Of a stretch of 64,000 nt of DNA, positions 1 to 10,417 are shown one piece after another. The stretch comes from Pyropia yezoensis (Eukaryota > Rhodophyta > Bangiophyceae > Bangiales > Bangiaceae). The notes under the pieces were generated by a model. It had not been told where the DNA came from and did no database searches. It worked only from the letters and a program-made list of their open reading frames with translations. The first letter of the stretch is position 1, and every line of letters begins with the position of its first letter. The stretch is from positions 17,469,346 through 17,533,345 of the forward strand of contig CM020618.1 in NCBI GenBank assembly GCA_009829735.1, in the 5' to 3' direction. The translations under genes were made by a program, and so were the position numbers.

Positions 1-238
1 GTACGTAACGCGGATGTGGAGGCGGTCACGTTGACCGCCCCTCTCCTCAAGCTTGCCCGCTCGACAGCTTGCTCTCCCCGGTTCTCACTTCACCATCCCA
101 CCACCTCCCCTTCACCTTCCACTGGGCCACCCCACGCTGGGGAGGCCACCCGTCTACCCACGATCCGAGTCCCCCTCAACTCGAGGCGGGTCTCGTGCCG
201 CTGTAGCCAGGGCGTCTCTCCCCAACTTGGGGAGAGCC

Positions 239-2107
239 ATGGCGACCCCGAGGGTGGAGACGGACTCTCTCGACGAACGTATGGAGGACACCTCCTACGG
301 TGCAGCGCCCGCCGGGACTTCCGGCGGGGGCTCCGCGATCGCTCCGGGGGATGGGACTCCCGCGTCACCCGGCTTTCGGTTGACGGCAGGATCTCCCCCG
401 GAGGCGGGACAAGTTGTCCCGCGTGAGGCCTTGGGGCGGTGGTTTTACCCCGCTTGGCCTCTATATGAGAAGGGGTTGTCTGTTCGTCGTTGTGGCCGAC
501 TTGGCGCAGCGATGGGTCGGGTATGGGACCGCCTACGGGAGAAGTATCCCCGTAGGGTCGGGTTCCCTGCCGGCTTCAGCACGGACCAGTTTGCCTTCCT
601 GGACGACGAGAGGGTCGAAGTCGTACAGCGGGCCAAGGCCATGGTGGACCGCGGGGGAACTATCCCGCGTCCCGGCGACTTGCCGACCTTTACTTGGGAC
701 GCGGTGGAAACTCGCCCCCCGTACCTTCATGAGGCCGATCCGCACACTCATCACTTTGATGTGCGGATGGAGAAGGACTTCCGGCGAGGTCCCTACTTGG
801 TGACCTCGGCTCAACTTGAGTTTCCTCAGCAGTCTGCTGCCAGTAAGGAGCAGTACTATCCGAAGAAGCCCGAGTGGTGGCCTCAAGTAGAGGTCCCCTA
901 CGGGTTCCCGGCGTTGCTGCCACGGTTGCTTGACCACTTCGGCTCCGTCATGTTGACGGCTGGCCCTGATCACCTGGTGTGGGCCATGTTGGCCACCCAG
1001 TGGCTCCTCGAGGTCATGTCGACCTGGGTGTCTTGTGTTCAGCGGCGGGGGATGCTCTGGCATCTCCCCCTCCGGCTTATCCAAGGTTTGGAAAAGCTCA
1101 CCCCTCAGCTAGTTGCTGAGGGGTGCTCATCAGGACAACTCACTCTACTTGAGGAGATGCTCCGCCTCCACAAGTTTATCGAGTCGGAGAGCATTGAGCA
1201 CAAGTTGCGCCGCTCCGCCCGCGGGCCCAAGGACGATGGCGCACTTCGCCTGTTCGTGTGGGTCGCTCGTGAACTTCACGACGGCCGTGTGGTCCTACGA
1301 GAGGAGTTGGGCATCGGGGACTACCCGTATGCCCCGGGGGTGGAACGCCACACTGCGCCACCCCCGGACAAGCCCAAAGTTATGGCCGTGCCCTCATATG
1401 ATGACCATATGACTCAACCCACTGCGGGGGCCCCAAGTCGGGGTCGCAGTTACACCCGGGTCCCGCCACCCCGGCGTGCCCCTCCGCTTCCTCCTGTCCC
1501 CTACCAACCGCACGGGGACATCCCGATTAGCGTGGCCGTTGAGTCGTCCACCCCGGTGTCCCCAAACTTGGGGGCCACCCTCCTGACGGTATACCCCAAG
1601 TTGGTGTTACCGCCCACGCCTCTAACCTCAGAGATGATGATCACCACGCTGGTGCGCACCATTTCCTGGTTGGCCGCGTCGACCGCAACCCTTCAAAGTT
1701 CCGAGACTCCTCAACTTGAAGAGCGCGTTCGTACTGCAGTGGCGACCGCGAGTTGCGAGTCGGTGGCGGAGTTTATGACGGCCGAGTTGGCTCGCATTGG
1801 GGCTATTATGCCCCAGCCAGCCCCACTTGGGCGTGGCAAACGTCGCGTGAGCCGGGCATACTCGCCTCCTTGCCATCGTCGCCGACACTCGCGGCGCTCA
1901 CCCTCCGTGTCGGAAGACGATTTGTCTTACTCCGTCTCGGAGTCCTCGACTCCGTCAGAGTCGGAGTCGGTCAGGCGTCTGCGTCGACAACTTGCGCGCA
2001 AGACTAAACAGAAGGGCAGCCGCGGTCGTCGCCACTTGCGCGACCGTGAGGGGCGCGGCGGCTCCGACTTGGAGCCGCCGCCCCCGCCGACTGATGGGGA
2101 GCGTTAG
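239..2107 (+). CDS. Antisense accessory ORF of retrotransposon E1, function unknown
   Basis: This intact frame of about 622 codons lies between the 3' end of pol and the 3' LTR, on the strand opposite to pol. It is convergent with the integrase gene, and the two stop codons are 187 bp apart. The frame is open further upstream, to 53 or beyond. ATG 239 is preferred because the residues just after it (ESDSLDERMEDTS in E2) are conserved between E1 and E2. The central part, residues about 185-290, contains a YYPK motif, VEVP-x-GF, LLDHF and TQWLLEV, and is the region shared with the E3 ORF. The C-terminal ~90 residues are rich in Arg/Ser and then acidic and Pro-rich, like a nucleic-acid-binding or nuclear-localisation tail. 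I recognise no known domain. It is not Gag, Env or a reverse transcriptase part, as those are accounted for elsewhere or absent. Function is unknown. Confidence 0.8.
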   Translation: MATPRVETDSLDERMEDTSYGAAPAGTSGGGSAIAPGDGTPASPGFRLTAGSPPEAGQVVPREALGRWFYPAWPLYEKGLSVRRCGRLGAAMGRVWDRLREKYPRRVGFPAGFSTDQFAFLDDERVEVVQRAKAMVDRGGTIPRPGDLPTFTWDAVETRPPYLHEADPHTHHFDVRMEKDFRRGPYLVTSAQLEFPQQSAASKEQYYPKKPEWWPQVEVPYGFPALLPRLLDHFGSVMLTAGPDHLVWAMLATQWLLEVMSTWVSCVQRRGMLWHLPLRLIQGLEKLTPQLVAEGCSSGQLTLLEEMLRLHKFIESESIEHKLRRSARGPKDDGALRLFVWVARELHDGRVVLREELGIGDYPYAPGVERHTAPPPDKPKVMAVPSYDDHMTQPTAGAPSRGRSYTRVPPPRRAPPLPPVPYQPHGDIPISVAVESSTPVSPNLGATLLTVYPKLVLPPTPLTSEMMITTLVRTISWLAASTATLQSSETPQLEERVRTAVATASCESVAEFMTAELARIGAIMPQPAPLGRGKRRVSRAYSPPCHRRRHSRRSPSVSEDDLSYSVSESSTPSESESVRRLRRQLARKTKQKGSRGRRHLRDREGRGGSDLEPPPPPTDGER

Positions 2108-2293
2108 CGCCGTGGGTCTCGCCGCTCGCCTCTACGTGAGGGCGAGGGCCGTGGAGTTGGAGAGTCTAGCATGCATGCCTAGTTGGCAGCTGCCTTTGTT
2201 GTGAGAGTGTGAGGGTTAGGGCTGTAGTTAAAAGCCACTCTGCGTACCACTTCGACTTGAAGCACTTTCTTGGCACTGTTACTCGGCCTTCCC

Positions 2294-5200
2294 TCACGTT
2301 GAGGGAGGGCTGCTAGGGTCTATCTCATTCCGGGCACAGAATGCCCGGACCTTCTCAGCGAAAAGGTCCTTCACATACTCCCACCTATCATCCTTGGCTT
2401 TGTAGCCAAACCAACGCACCCTCAACATGAGGCGGTCAGTGTCCTCATCCCAGCCGTGGTCGATGAACTTATCGAACACGTACTCCTGCGTGCCCTGTTT
2501 GGCCGCAGGCAGCGAGGGGAGGCGCCACGCTTCAAACGCAAGCGCCCAAGCTGGGTCGCCTGCAGGCGGTGGTGCAACTTTGACCACGTCCTGTCCGTTC
2601 ACTGTGCGGACCCCATCGTCACTTTCGATGGTGAAGCGCCGCCCATCAGTACGAAGGACCTGGTACGGCCCCTTCGTCTGGAATACCAACTTACCCCCAG
2701 TTGGGGTGTGTGAGTGTACCAGCACCCAGTCACCCTGCTCGGGGACATGCTTAGCCATGCGCACCCTCTTGTCAAAAGTACGCTTGTAGCGCTTTTGTGC
2801 TTTGTCCATCTCAGCCCTGACTTTAGGGATGAGGTTTTCAAGCCTAGCAGCGAACTCCGCCTTACTCTCAGTGGGAGTAGGCGTCCTGCCACCATCCTCC
2901 CTAGTTGGGAGCGGCCGCCGCACGGCATTAGACCGCACGCGACGTGGGGTCACAAAAGCGAGGGGTACTTCCCCGGTAGATGAGTGAACCTGCGAATTGT
3001 AGGTGGTCGTAAGAATAGAAATGTATTGGTCCCACGTTTTCACGTGCTCACTCACATAGTGGCGCAGCTGCCTAACAATAGTTTTGTTGAAGCGCTCCAC
3101 CTGCCCATTAGTTTGTGGGTGGTAGGGGGTGGCATAGTTTGCCTTAACCCCCAACATATCCAGCACTCCCTGAAACAGTACGGACGCAAATTGCGGTCCA
3201 TTGTCCGATAGTGTACTGTCCGGGATGCCATACGCGGCAACCCAGTGATCTAGGAAGGCTGACACGACCGACATGGCCGTGATCTCTGCCAGTGGGATCG
3301 CTCGCGTAAGTTTCGTGAAGCGGTCACAGATGACCAGGAGGTACTGGTTGCCCTCCTCGGTCACTGGCAGTGGCCCAAGGATGTCCATTGCCAACGCGGC
3401 AAAGGGCTCCTTGGCCGGGAACAATAGCATAGCCGTAGTAGGCCGCCGTTCCATCAGACGATTCTGTGCACAACTTGTGCAGGCAGCCACCCAACTGTAG
3501 ATGTCCACCACCATGGACGGCCAGTAGCACCTGGTCCTCAGGGTCTGGTACAGTTTACTAGACCCCAGGTGTCCACCCGTAGAAGCGTTGTGCTCCCTCT
3601 CAAGAATAATGTCCTTGAGGGATGCGGGGACGACAAGTTGTTCGGTCCCCTGGAATACCCCCCTCCTCATGAGGAGGCCATCGTCTCCCAGAAAGAACCG
3701 CGTCTCCGCCACTGTATCCAGTGTATCCCTCTGCGACTTGCAGAAGGGGTCTTCGGCCTGGGCCTTCACCACCTCGTCCAGGGACAGGGGCAAGTACTTC
3801 TTGTTCCCTGGCGCCTCGGAGTTCAACGCCTGACCCGAGCGCGAGACTACCCCCACGATGGGGATGTCCTCATCGACTAGGTTCGTGTCCAGCCCCTCGG
3901 TAGGTACCCGAGAGAGGCCGTCGGCAAGGGCATGTTGCCTGCCAGGTCGGTACTCAATATCGAAGTTGAAGGGTGCCAGTCGCACCCTCCACCGATTGAG
4001 ACGAGTGTTCGTACAGTCCGTCTTAAAGATGAACTGCAACGCGCGGTGGTCACAGCGGATGAGGAACTTCTCACCCTCCAGGTAGTGACGAAGTGACGTC
4101 ACCGCCCACATCACTGCGAGTCCTTCCAACTCGGTGACTCCGTAGTTCTTCTCGGCCGAGTTCAGCCCCTTGCTGAAGTATCCCACCGGCAAGTACTCCT
4201 TGTCCGGCTACTGCTGAAGCAACACACAACCAAGTTGGTCGTAGCAAGCGTCCACATCCAGGATGTAGTGGCCTCCCAACCTTGGAATAGCCAGGATAGG
4301 GGGCTTCAGCAGAAGGTCCCGAAGAGTCTCAAAGGATTCCTGCTCCACCCGACTTGGGAGAGGCAGGTTCTTCGGTAGCGTTGAGCTCACTAACTCATTC
4401 AACGGTTTTGCCACCTTGGCGAAGCCCTGGGTGAAACGTCGGTACACGTTACACATCCCGAGGAAGCTCCTCATCTGGGTCTGGGTCCGGGGGTACTGAG
4501 CCTTACGGATGGCCCTCAAGTTCTTCTCGTTGACACTGAGACGCCCCGGACGGACAACATGTCCCAAGTATTCCACCTCTTGAGTGAAGAGGTGGCACTT
4601 ACTCGCCTTCAGTGACACACCGGCGTCAGCAAGTAGCTTGAACACCTGGCCAAGATGGCCAATGTGTTCCTCCGGACTTCGGGAGAACACAAAGATATCG
4701 TCTAGGTACACAAGACAGATCTGCCACCATACTCCGGCCAGAATCATGTCCATGGCGCGCTGGAAGGTTGCCGGCGCGTTACACAGGCCAAACGGTAGAC
4801 GCTTGCACTGGTCGGTACCACAGTGACAGGTAAATGTAGTTTTATGCCTGTCTTCCAGGGCAGTGGGAATTTGCCAGTACCCCGCGTTACAGTCCAGGGT
4901 AGAGAACACGTTCGCCTCCCCCAGAGAGTCCAGACAGTCGTCCATCCTAGGTAGGGGATAACTGTCCTTCACCGTGCTCTCGTTGAGCTTACGGTAGTCG
5001 ATACAGAACCGGGGGGTCCCATCAACCTTGGGGACAATGACCACCGGACTCGCGCGCTCGGCGTTGCTGGCCTCGATCACATCGAGGGCCTCCATGCGAG
5101 CAACTTGCTCCTTGACGAGGGCCCTTGAACGGGGTCCTCCCCTATACGGTTGTTGGCGTATAGGGGGTGCACCGGGCTTCAACTCGATCCGGTCTTGGGT

Positions 5201-6299
5201 GGCTCTCATGAGTCCCAATTGACCATCCCACAACTTGTGATATTGGTCCAAGAGGCGTTCAACTTGAACCCTCAACCTGGGTGGGACACCCTCCATGTTC
5301 ACATGGGGCCGAGGAGAGGCGGCCGACTTGGCTTGGTGCTTCTCCTTTCCGGTCTTCGGATCGCTACTCGCGCCCGCGTTGAGGGTGACCGCTACTACTG
5401 GTCCCTCATGTTGGTCGATATAGCCGAACTTGGCTCCCGACTTGAAGTACTGGGGCGACGAGCTCAGGTTCATCACCTGGATCGTCCACGGGACTCCGGC
5501 TTTGGAGTCCATCGTGCCGAGGGCAACATGCACTTGGTGCTTGCGAGCAAGACGGGGCTAAGGGTGCACCAACCCGTTCCCCGTATAATCAGTTACAACA
5601 TCAACGTGCGCCACCGAGTGGGGGGGCAACGTGACTTTACGGGCTAAACGCAGAGTAGCAGTAAACCCATCCCTCACAGAGCAAACAGGCTTCGACCGTG
5701 AGACTGTCACAGGAGCCAGAGACCTTCCCTTACCAAGGATGGGGATAGTCTCCCCATTCATCAACTTGACCCAGTACTCAGGGCCACAAATCAAAGGCAC
5801 TTGTGTTACGACATAAGGGGTACCCAGAAGCAGGGGTACCGATATATTCTCAGCTACACCATAGGTCACGTCGACCTCATGGGTCCCCAACCTAGTTCGT
5901 AGGGTCACGGCACCAACAATGGGAAGTACCCCACCATTGATATCAATCAGATGGTCAGCTTTAGACCTCCAGCGCTGGAGCTTCATCTCTTTGGGTAATA
6001 GCGACTTGCATATCAAGGAGGCTCCTGACCCGGTATCAAGTACGATACGGACACAACAGGCATGGCCGGGGGCAAGTTGCACCCGTCCAGCCACCTGGAA
6101 GTTCTCACCCGTCAGCACCGCGATGACCCGACGTGGGTTTACGTTCTTGGGGAGTCCTACCCGAGGTGGGCGGACTCCCTTAGGTCGCCGCAGTATCCGG
6201 CACGGTTGATTCGTCCTCTTGGCCCACTTGGCCGAGGCTGCCGTTGTGAGCTTCGGACGACCAGCTCCAACGGTCATTCGTTTCCCGCCGACTTGGCTT
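2294..6299 (-). pseudogene. pol: E1 pol: protease, reverse transcriptase, RNase H, integrase, chromodomain
   Basis: One minus-strand frame encodes all Pol domains in Gypsy order. The protease active site DTGSGAS lies near 6060-6040. The reverse transcriptase has FCIDYRKLNE, PFGLCNAPATFQRAMD and the catalytic YLDD. RNase H has DVDAC, LEGLAVMWA and RCDHRALQ. The integrase has an H-H-C-C zinc finger ending CTSC, followed by the DDE triad (MDILGPLP, LSDNGPQF, and Glu in NGQVERFN). A GPY motif and a C-terminal chromodomain-like segment (RVRWFGYKAKDDRWEYV) follow. The frame is interrupted by TAG at 5558-5560 and TAG at 4208-4210, with no frameshift in between. The second TAG replaces a glutamine in the LLQQ-Q-PD motif and is shared with E2. 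The terminal stop is TGA. Expression is expected as a Gag-Pol fusion through the frameshift signal at 6241-6286. Confidence 0.92.
6241..6286 (-). promoter_or_regulatory. Programmed -1 ribosomal frameshift signal between E1 gag and pol
   Basis: On the minus strand the gag frame reads GCG GGA AAC GAA TGA. The heptamer G GGA AAC (plus 6280-6286) is in the exact X-XXY-YYZ phase for a -1 slip and lies just before the gag stop. Six nucleotides downstream begins a hairpin spanning plus 6241-6273, with stem CCGTTG-GAGCT paired to AGCTC-A-CAACGG. A -1 slip leads directly into the pol frame. E2 has the same signal. The sequence layout is seen directly, but actual frameshifting is inferred. Confidence 0.8.
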
Positions 6300-7398
6300 C
6301 CGAATCTGAGGACGAAGGGGAAGACGACTTGTCCGAGGACGACGTGTCCGCCCCCTTCGTCGAGGGTGTGGCGACCGCCACCACCGGTCGAGAGCCGCCC
6401 TCGCGGCGTGAACGTACTTCGTTCGTAACCGACTTCTTACTCGCATTCCTAACAAGTTGTTGGATGCGTTTACTCAACTTGGGGCGATCATATGCCCAGT
6501 GTCCATCGGAGTTGCAGTTCCAACACCGATTGTCAGTTCCCGGAGGGGTCTTCCCAACTGGGAAAGACGAAGAGATACCCTGGGAAATTCCCACGGCAGC
6601 TACCACCTTATCCTTGCGGATTCGGCGTGCCTCTCTCAACTCTCTGGCCTGGCGCGCCTCCTCCCGCTCCTTGGCCAACTCGGCTTGACGCTCCTGGCGT
6701 TGTTCCTCCCGCAACTTGCGGTAGGCCTCGCCTCTGCGGTAGGCTAACCTAGCCAACTCGGCCAGGGTTGCCCGGGCAGTGTTATGCTCCCGGGTCTCCA
6801 TCCGGACTGACCAATGGAGTCCCTCCACAAACCGACTCTTCACCACAGCTTGTGGATGAAGAAAGCCACAAAGATTGTTGAGCTTACGAACCCGCTCTGC
6901 AAAGGACAACTCGTCCTCCGCCTCTTCCTGATGGGCTTGCGTAAACTCCTCGACTTGAGAAGCCAGCGCTGCTTCATCCACCATAGCTCTCAACACCCAG
7001 TTGACGAGCTCCAAGTAGGACGTCACCTCACCAGCGCCTCCACTTGAGGAGCTGGGCATGACGGACATGAGTTCTGTCCGTAGGTCGCCCTTCGTAAACT
7101 CCTGTAGCATGTAAAAAGCCATGCCTTCACTTATAGCATTGTCGTCACAGGCTTTTGTGAAACGACGTAGGATCTCAAAGACACGGAGGGGGGGAGTTCC
7201 ATCCCACTCCGCTTTGTGCCCAAAAGAGTGAAGTGCATTCTGCTTGGCACGGCCCATGGCTCGGGCCTGGTCAGGACCATACGCCACCGACTTGTTGTGG
7301 AGGGCGTTGGTCTCACAATCAAAGATCCTCTGGTAGACCGGGTTGGCTACCTGGATCTTGGGCGGCACCTCACGTTGAGGGAACAGCCGCTGAGGCAC
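6274..7398 (-). CDS. gag: E1 Gag core: capsid region and CCHC zinc knuckle
   Basis: This frame of about 374 codons encodes a Ty3/Gypsy-type Gag. The capsid-like part contains HKAEWDGTPPLRVFEILRRF and a helical second half. A charged Arg/Glu-rich coiled-coil stretch follows, then a zinc knuckle CWNCNSDGHWAYDR in which the last cysteine of the canonical CX2CX4HX4C is replaced by Arg. E2 keeps the cysteine. The acidic Ser/Asp-rich tail ends at the slippery frameshift site, where gag terminates with TGA. An in-frame TAA at 7408-7410 separates it from the upstream Gag N-terminal region. No ATG is apparent at the left end of the open frame, which begins at a GTG codon, so this part probably continued from upstream in the ancestral element. 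Confidence 0.9.
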   Translation of the reverse strand: MPQRLFPQREVPPKIQVANPVYQRIFDCETNALHNKSVAYGPDQARAMGRAKQNALHSFGHKAEWDGTPPLRVFEILRRFTKACDDNAISEGMAFYMLQEFTKGDLRTELMSVMPSSSSGGAGEVTSYLELVNWVLRAMVDEAALASQVEEFTQAHQEEAEDELSFAERVRKLNNLCGFLHPQAVVKSRFVEGLHWSVRMETREHNTARATLAELARLAYRRGEAYRKLREEQRQERQAELAKEREEARQARELREARRIRKDKVVAAVGISQGISSSFPVGKTPPGTDNRCWNCNSDGHWAYDRPKLSKRIQQLVRNASKKSVTNEVRSRREGGSRPVVAVATPSTKGADTSSSDKSSSPSSSDSEAKSAGNE

Positions 7399-7407
7399 TG
7401 GGGTAAG

Positions 7408-8221
7408 TTAACCCTCAGTGCCTGTAGTCCGGCGCGGCGCGCTTGGTGTAGCCGCCGGCGTTGCCGGGGGAAACTCCCCCATGAAGGGCGTTTGCCCGAC
7501 CGAGTATGGTGTGGCTCCCTCGTTGGGAGTCACAGGTGTCGCCCCCTGTTTGGGGCGACCCGAGATAGGCGTGAAGGGGGATTCCCCCTGCGCCTGCCGG
7601 CTCGAAAGCCCCGATCCGGTCTGGACATTAAGGCCATCTGGCAAACTCGCCACAATCTGATTCAGAACAGTATTCGTCATCGTGACCACCAGGTCCGGCA
7701 AAGTCTGTCGCAACACATTGGTCGCCTCCCGACGGAGAGTTTCCGCGAGGAGTGGATTGACGACTCCAGTTGAGTCTCGGTCCGCCTCCGGGAGTCCACC
7801 GGAGGGGTAACCACGTTCCTCAGGGGGTCTCAACCGGGGGCATGGGCGCGAGCCCATCGCCGACCAACGGAGGTCCGCCGTCCTCCGAAAGCCTAGTTGG
7901 CGACGGCTCCAAGCCAAAGTTGGCTCCAACCCGAGTGGAACCCGCGAAGACAGTCCTCACCCCTTGGGACGTTCGCGTTGAGTGTACCACACGGTGGCCG
8001 GACTTCGGCCCACCCATATCAGAAGTGTCACCCGAGTGAACTCCCGACTGAGTCGGGGTGGCCTGTTTCCCGCCCGCACTTCCGGTCCTGCTGGCTTGAG
8101 GGACCTCTAGTCCCTCTGCGACCCCAGGTAAACCCACCTGTGTCTCACCAGTATTCAAAGGCACTGAAGTACGTGCGTCACCCGTGTACTCCCCGGACGA
8201 CGGGGGGTCCGAACTAGCCAT
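7408..8221 (-). pseudogene. E1 Gag N-terminal low-complexity region, frameshifted
   Basis: Minus-strand coding sequence precedes the capsid. It starts at ATG 8221 (residues MASSDPPSSGEYTGDART) and is rich in Ser, Gly, Pro and Thr. An extra G in a G-run near 7818 shifts the frame relative to E2, where the same stretch is continuous. After the shift the frame continues to the in-frame TAA at 7408-7410 and then into the Gag core. This region probably forms the N-terminal or matrix-like part of Gag. No domain is recognisable. Confidence 0.7.
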
Positions 8222-8320
8222 GCTGGCTGACGATCCGTATGACACGGTCCAAGTCAACCGTTCCTCTGAGACAGAGGGCCCCCTACACCCGGGTGCACCC
8301 GGAGGTAAAGTTTACCTCTG

Positions 8321-8338
8321 TCCCCTGCTGCTCCACCA
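8321..8338 (-). other. E1 primer binding site
   Basis: Two bases inside the 5' LTR (reading the minus strand), the 18-mer TGGTGGAGCAGCAGGGGA begins with the TGG expected to pair with a tRNA CCA end. The same 18-mer is found in E2 and E3. The cognate tRNA would have an acceptor 5' strand of GGAGCAG. I cannot name it from memory. Confidence 0.75.
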
Positions 8339-8340
8339 AA

Positions 8341-8810
8341 TGTGGCAAAAACCACTTGCACACACGACACCCAAGTTGGGGCGGTGTACAAGGTCTGCCT
8401 CTCGTGTCGGGGGAACCAGAAGATGTGCAAGTCCCACACACTCTGTCCCTGATGTGGGGCAAACCCCCAACTGACAAACAAGAGGATGGTGTGTGGTCAA
8501 ACAGTTTCTTGGTCGGGACGGGGAAGCAGGGCCAAGCCCCGCTGTCCCTCCCCTTATCCCCCCAGGGTCCACTCAGAATCTCGCCACTCAGAATCTCCCA
8601 CCCTAGCACCTGCCCACCGGGCCACACGAAAATTCAAGACGATAAATGCAGAAAACCCTCAAATCCAAGTTGGATGTACTACGAAGCTAACTATCCCAAA
8701 CTTAGGGAATATGGACCCAAATGCAGGGGGAGGAACGGGTCAGGCTAGTGGCCTGCCGCCCCTTGCATGGCACGTGTTGCCCCCCCTACCTGGGGGTTAA
8801 TACTGCCACA
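8341..8810 (-). repeat. E1 5' LTR (470 bp)
   Basis: It begins TGTGGCA and ends TGCCACA, a perfect 7-bp terminal inversion with TG...CA ends. It is highly similar to the E2 LTRs at 10418-10886 and 29682-30149. The bases after it are ATATC, but the matching left-side duplication lies outside the window. On the plus strand it contains a degenerate cysteine-rich coding-like stretch described in the findings. Confidence 0.95.
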
Positions 8811-10417
8811 ATATCTACACAACGCGCCCGGAAAAAAAACAAAAAAAGCGACGGGAAGAAGAAGCTAATCTATGACGCGCGCTGATGGACGCGACAATAC
8901 AAGTGCTCAACCCTCGCTGCTCCCCCCCCCCAACACACGCTGGCTTCCCTCCCCCACTCCCTCGGCAACTCCTCCCAGCTCACACCCTCCCTACGTACGT
9001 GCGCTCCCCCCGCAGGCCCTCCCTGACCGCCGCCTGCTGCCCTCGGTCACTCCTCACTGCCCGTACGGCACCTTCGCGCGCTACAAACACACGTCCGGGC
9101 ATGTATTGCACGACTTTGGGTTTTGTCTCATGGCGACAATACCAACAACAGACCCACAACAGGCCAATCGCATGCCTCAGATGGCGCACCACTGGCCAAT
9201 GAGTGCTCCGCGTTAGTGTGGAAACAGTGCGATCTGAGACTTTCTCGGGATTTCTGCCCACATCGAAGATGGAACAGGCATCCCAGGAACCAGCTATGAC
9301 CTCATCCAGTGCTCTTGACAGGATCCGGCCGAGATAGAGTGAAGTCCGCCGAGATCGTGAGAGAAAACAACAGCTATCTGACCAACCAGCGTTCGGTGCC
9401 AGATCCGCCGCGACTGCAGCCAATCATCGTCTGATCAAAAGGCAAGCCCCACAGCACGCCATCGATCCGCTGCGAGCTCCTGGCACGCGGTTGGCTCATG
9501 GCCTTGTTGTCACGCTGTTGCTCACTTGTCTCCATGAGACAAAATTCTGGAAGCTGCAATAGAGACGGCGCAGATCACACAGTCGTCTGATCGCGTTCGC
9601 GTTGATGTCGCTCTATCTGACACGGCAACCTCCCGCTTTCTGAGACGACACTGCATTCCGTGAAAATTTCTTGATGCACACAAGTAACACTTACGAACGG
9701 TGAAGTTGATCTCAGGAGTGCCCGGCGTCCCGCGAGACACTCTGACGTATTGCCCCCGAATGTCAAGTCTCAGGCGATACCACTGTCCGACTGTCAAGTA
9801 TGTACAAGTCCGAAAAGGAGGGACACGTGCGCGCTCTGGTTGGTGGATGCGATAATCAACATAAACAGCAAGCCACTGTCGTGCGCGTACTTCGGGACTC
9901 GTGTACACTTACCCGGGACACCTTTCCAGGCCTTATCGATTCCTTATATTGAGAGAAGCGCTTTTGAAGACTTACAAGAGCTTGCTGCGTAAGTTCTCTG
10001 TAAACGCTCGGCCGCGATGAATCTGGGAATTCATGCACACCCCATGCGTGTCCTCGTGTCCAATCGCGTCTATCCACCACCAAATGTGGGCCAGTCGGCA
10101 ACGGCCGGACACAGGCGACCCCCACCCCCTAATGGGGGCGCGCGCCCCCCCCCGAGAGACGACCAAGCGGCCGCCACGGCGCCGTGCCAAGCAACGCGAA
10201 GACGCAAGCAGTGGCGCCCCCTCCCCCCTGTCGGGCGCCGCACCCTGCCGCCCCCCCCCCCCCTCTCATGGCACACAACGCTCCTGATCCTGTGGTGCCT
10301 GACTACTTCTGTGGGGAGGTAGGCGGGCAGTCGTGGGGGGGGGGTGGGGGAAGTGCTTCTGGCGGCGGCCCCCGGCACGAGGGGGTGGCTGGGACTTGCG
10401 TCGGGACGCGTGACTAG
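8811..10417. other. Spacer between E1 and E2, no gene recognised
   Basis: This is 1.6 kb of non-element DNA. It holds an A-rich patch near 8830-8860, the inverted-repeat element at 9121-9544, and long C and G homopolymers near 10251-10262 and 10337-10349. A minus-strand frame of 128 codons at 9522-9908 has no convincing homology. No RNA gene is seen. Confidence 0.6.
9121..9544. mobile_element. MITE-like element with 13-bp terminal inverted repeats
   Basis: The ends TTTTGTCTCATGG (9121-9133) and CCATGAGACAAAA (9532-9544) are perfect inverted complements, 424 bp apart. The left ~390 bp recurs at 36085-36475 at high similarity, showing a dispersed family. No coding capacity and no clear target-site duplication are seen. 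Confidence 0.6.

Larger units (their letters stand above)
1..8810 (-). mobile_element. Ty3/Gypsy LTR retrotransposon E1 (left end outside window)
   Basis: This is a chromovirus-like Ty3/Gypsy element with gag-pol on the minus strand. Its 5' LTR is at 8341-8810 and is followed, reading leftward, by a primer binding site, gag, protease, reverse transcriptase/RNase H, integrase, and then a plus-strand accessory ORF. Base 1 corresponds to base 10983 of the related copy E2, so about 565 bp, including the whole 3' LTR, lie outside the window. The full element would be about 9.37 kb. It is nearly colinear with E2 and keeps the only intact copy of the antisense ORF. The gag-pol part carries one homopolymer frameshift in the gag leader and three in-frame stops, so as read it is defective. 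The LTR begins TGTGGCA and ends TGCCACA. Confidence 0.95.

Noticed and set aside
9522..9908. Minus-strand frame with a GQWYRLRLDIRG segment resembling a lectin-like fold
   Set aside because: Only one short stretch is suggestive, the frame overlaps the end of the MITE-like element, and no start or domain context supports it.
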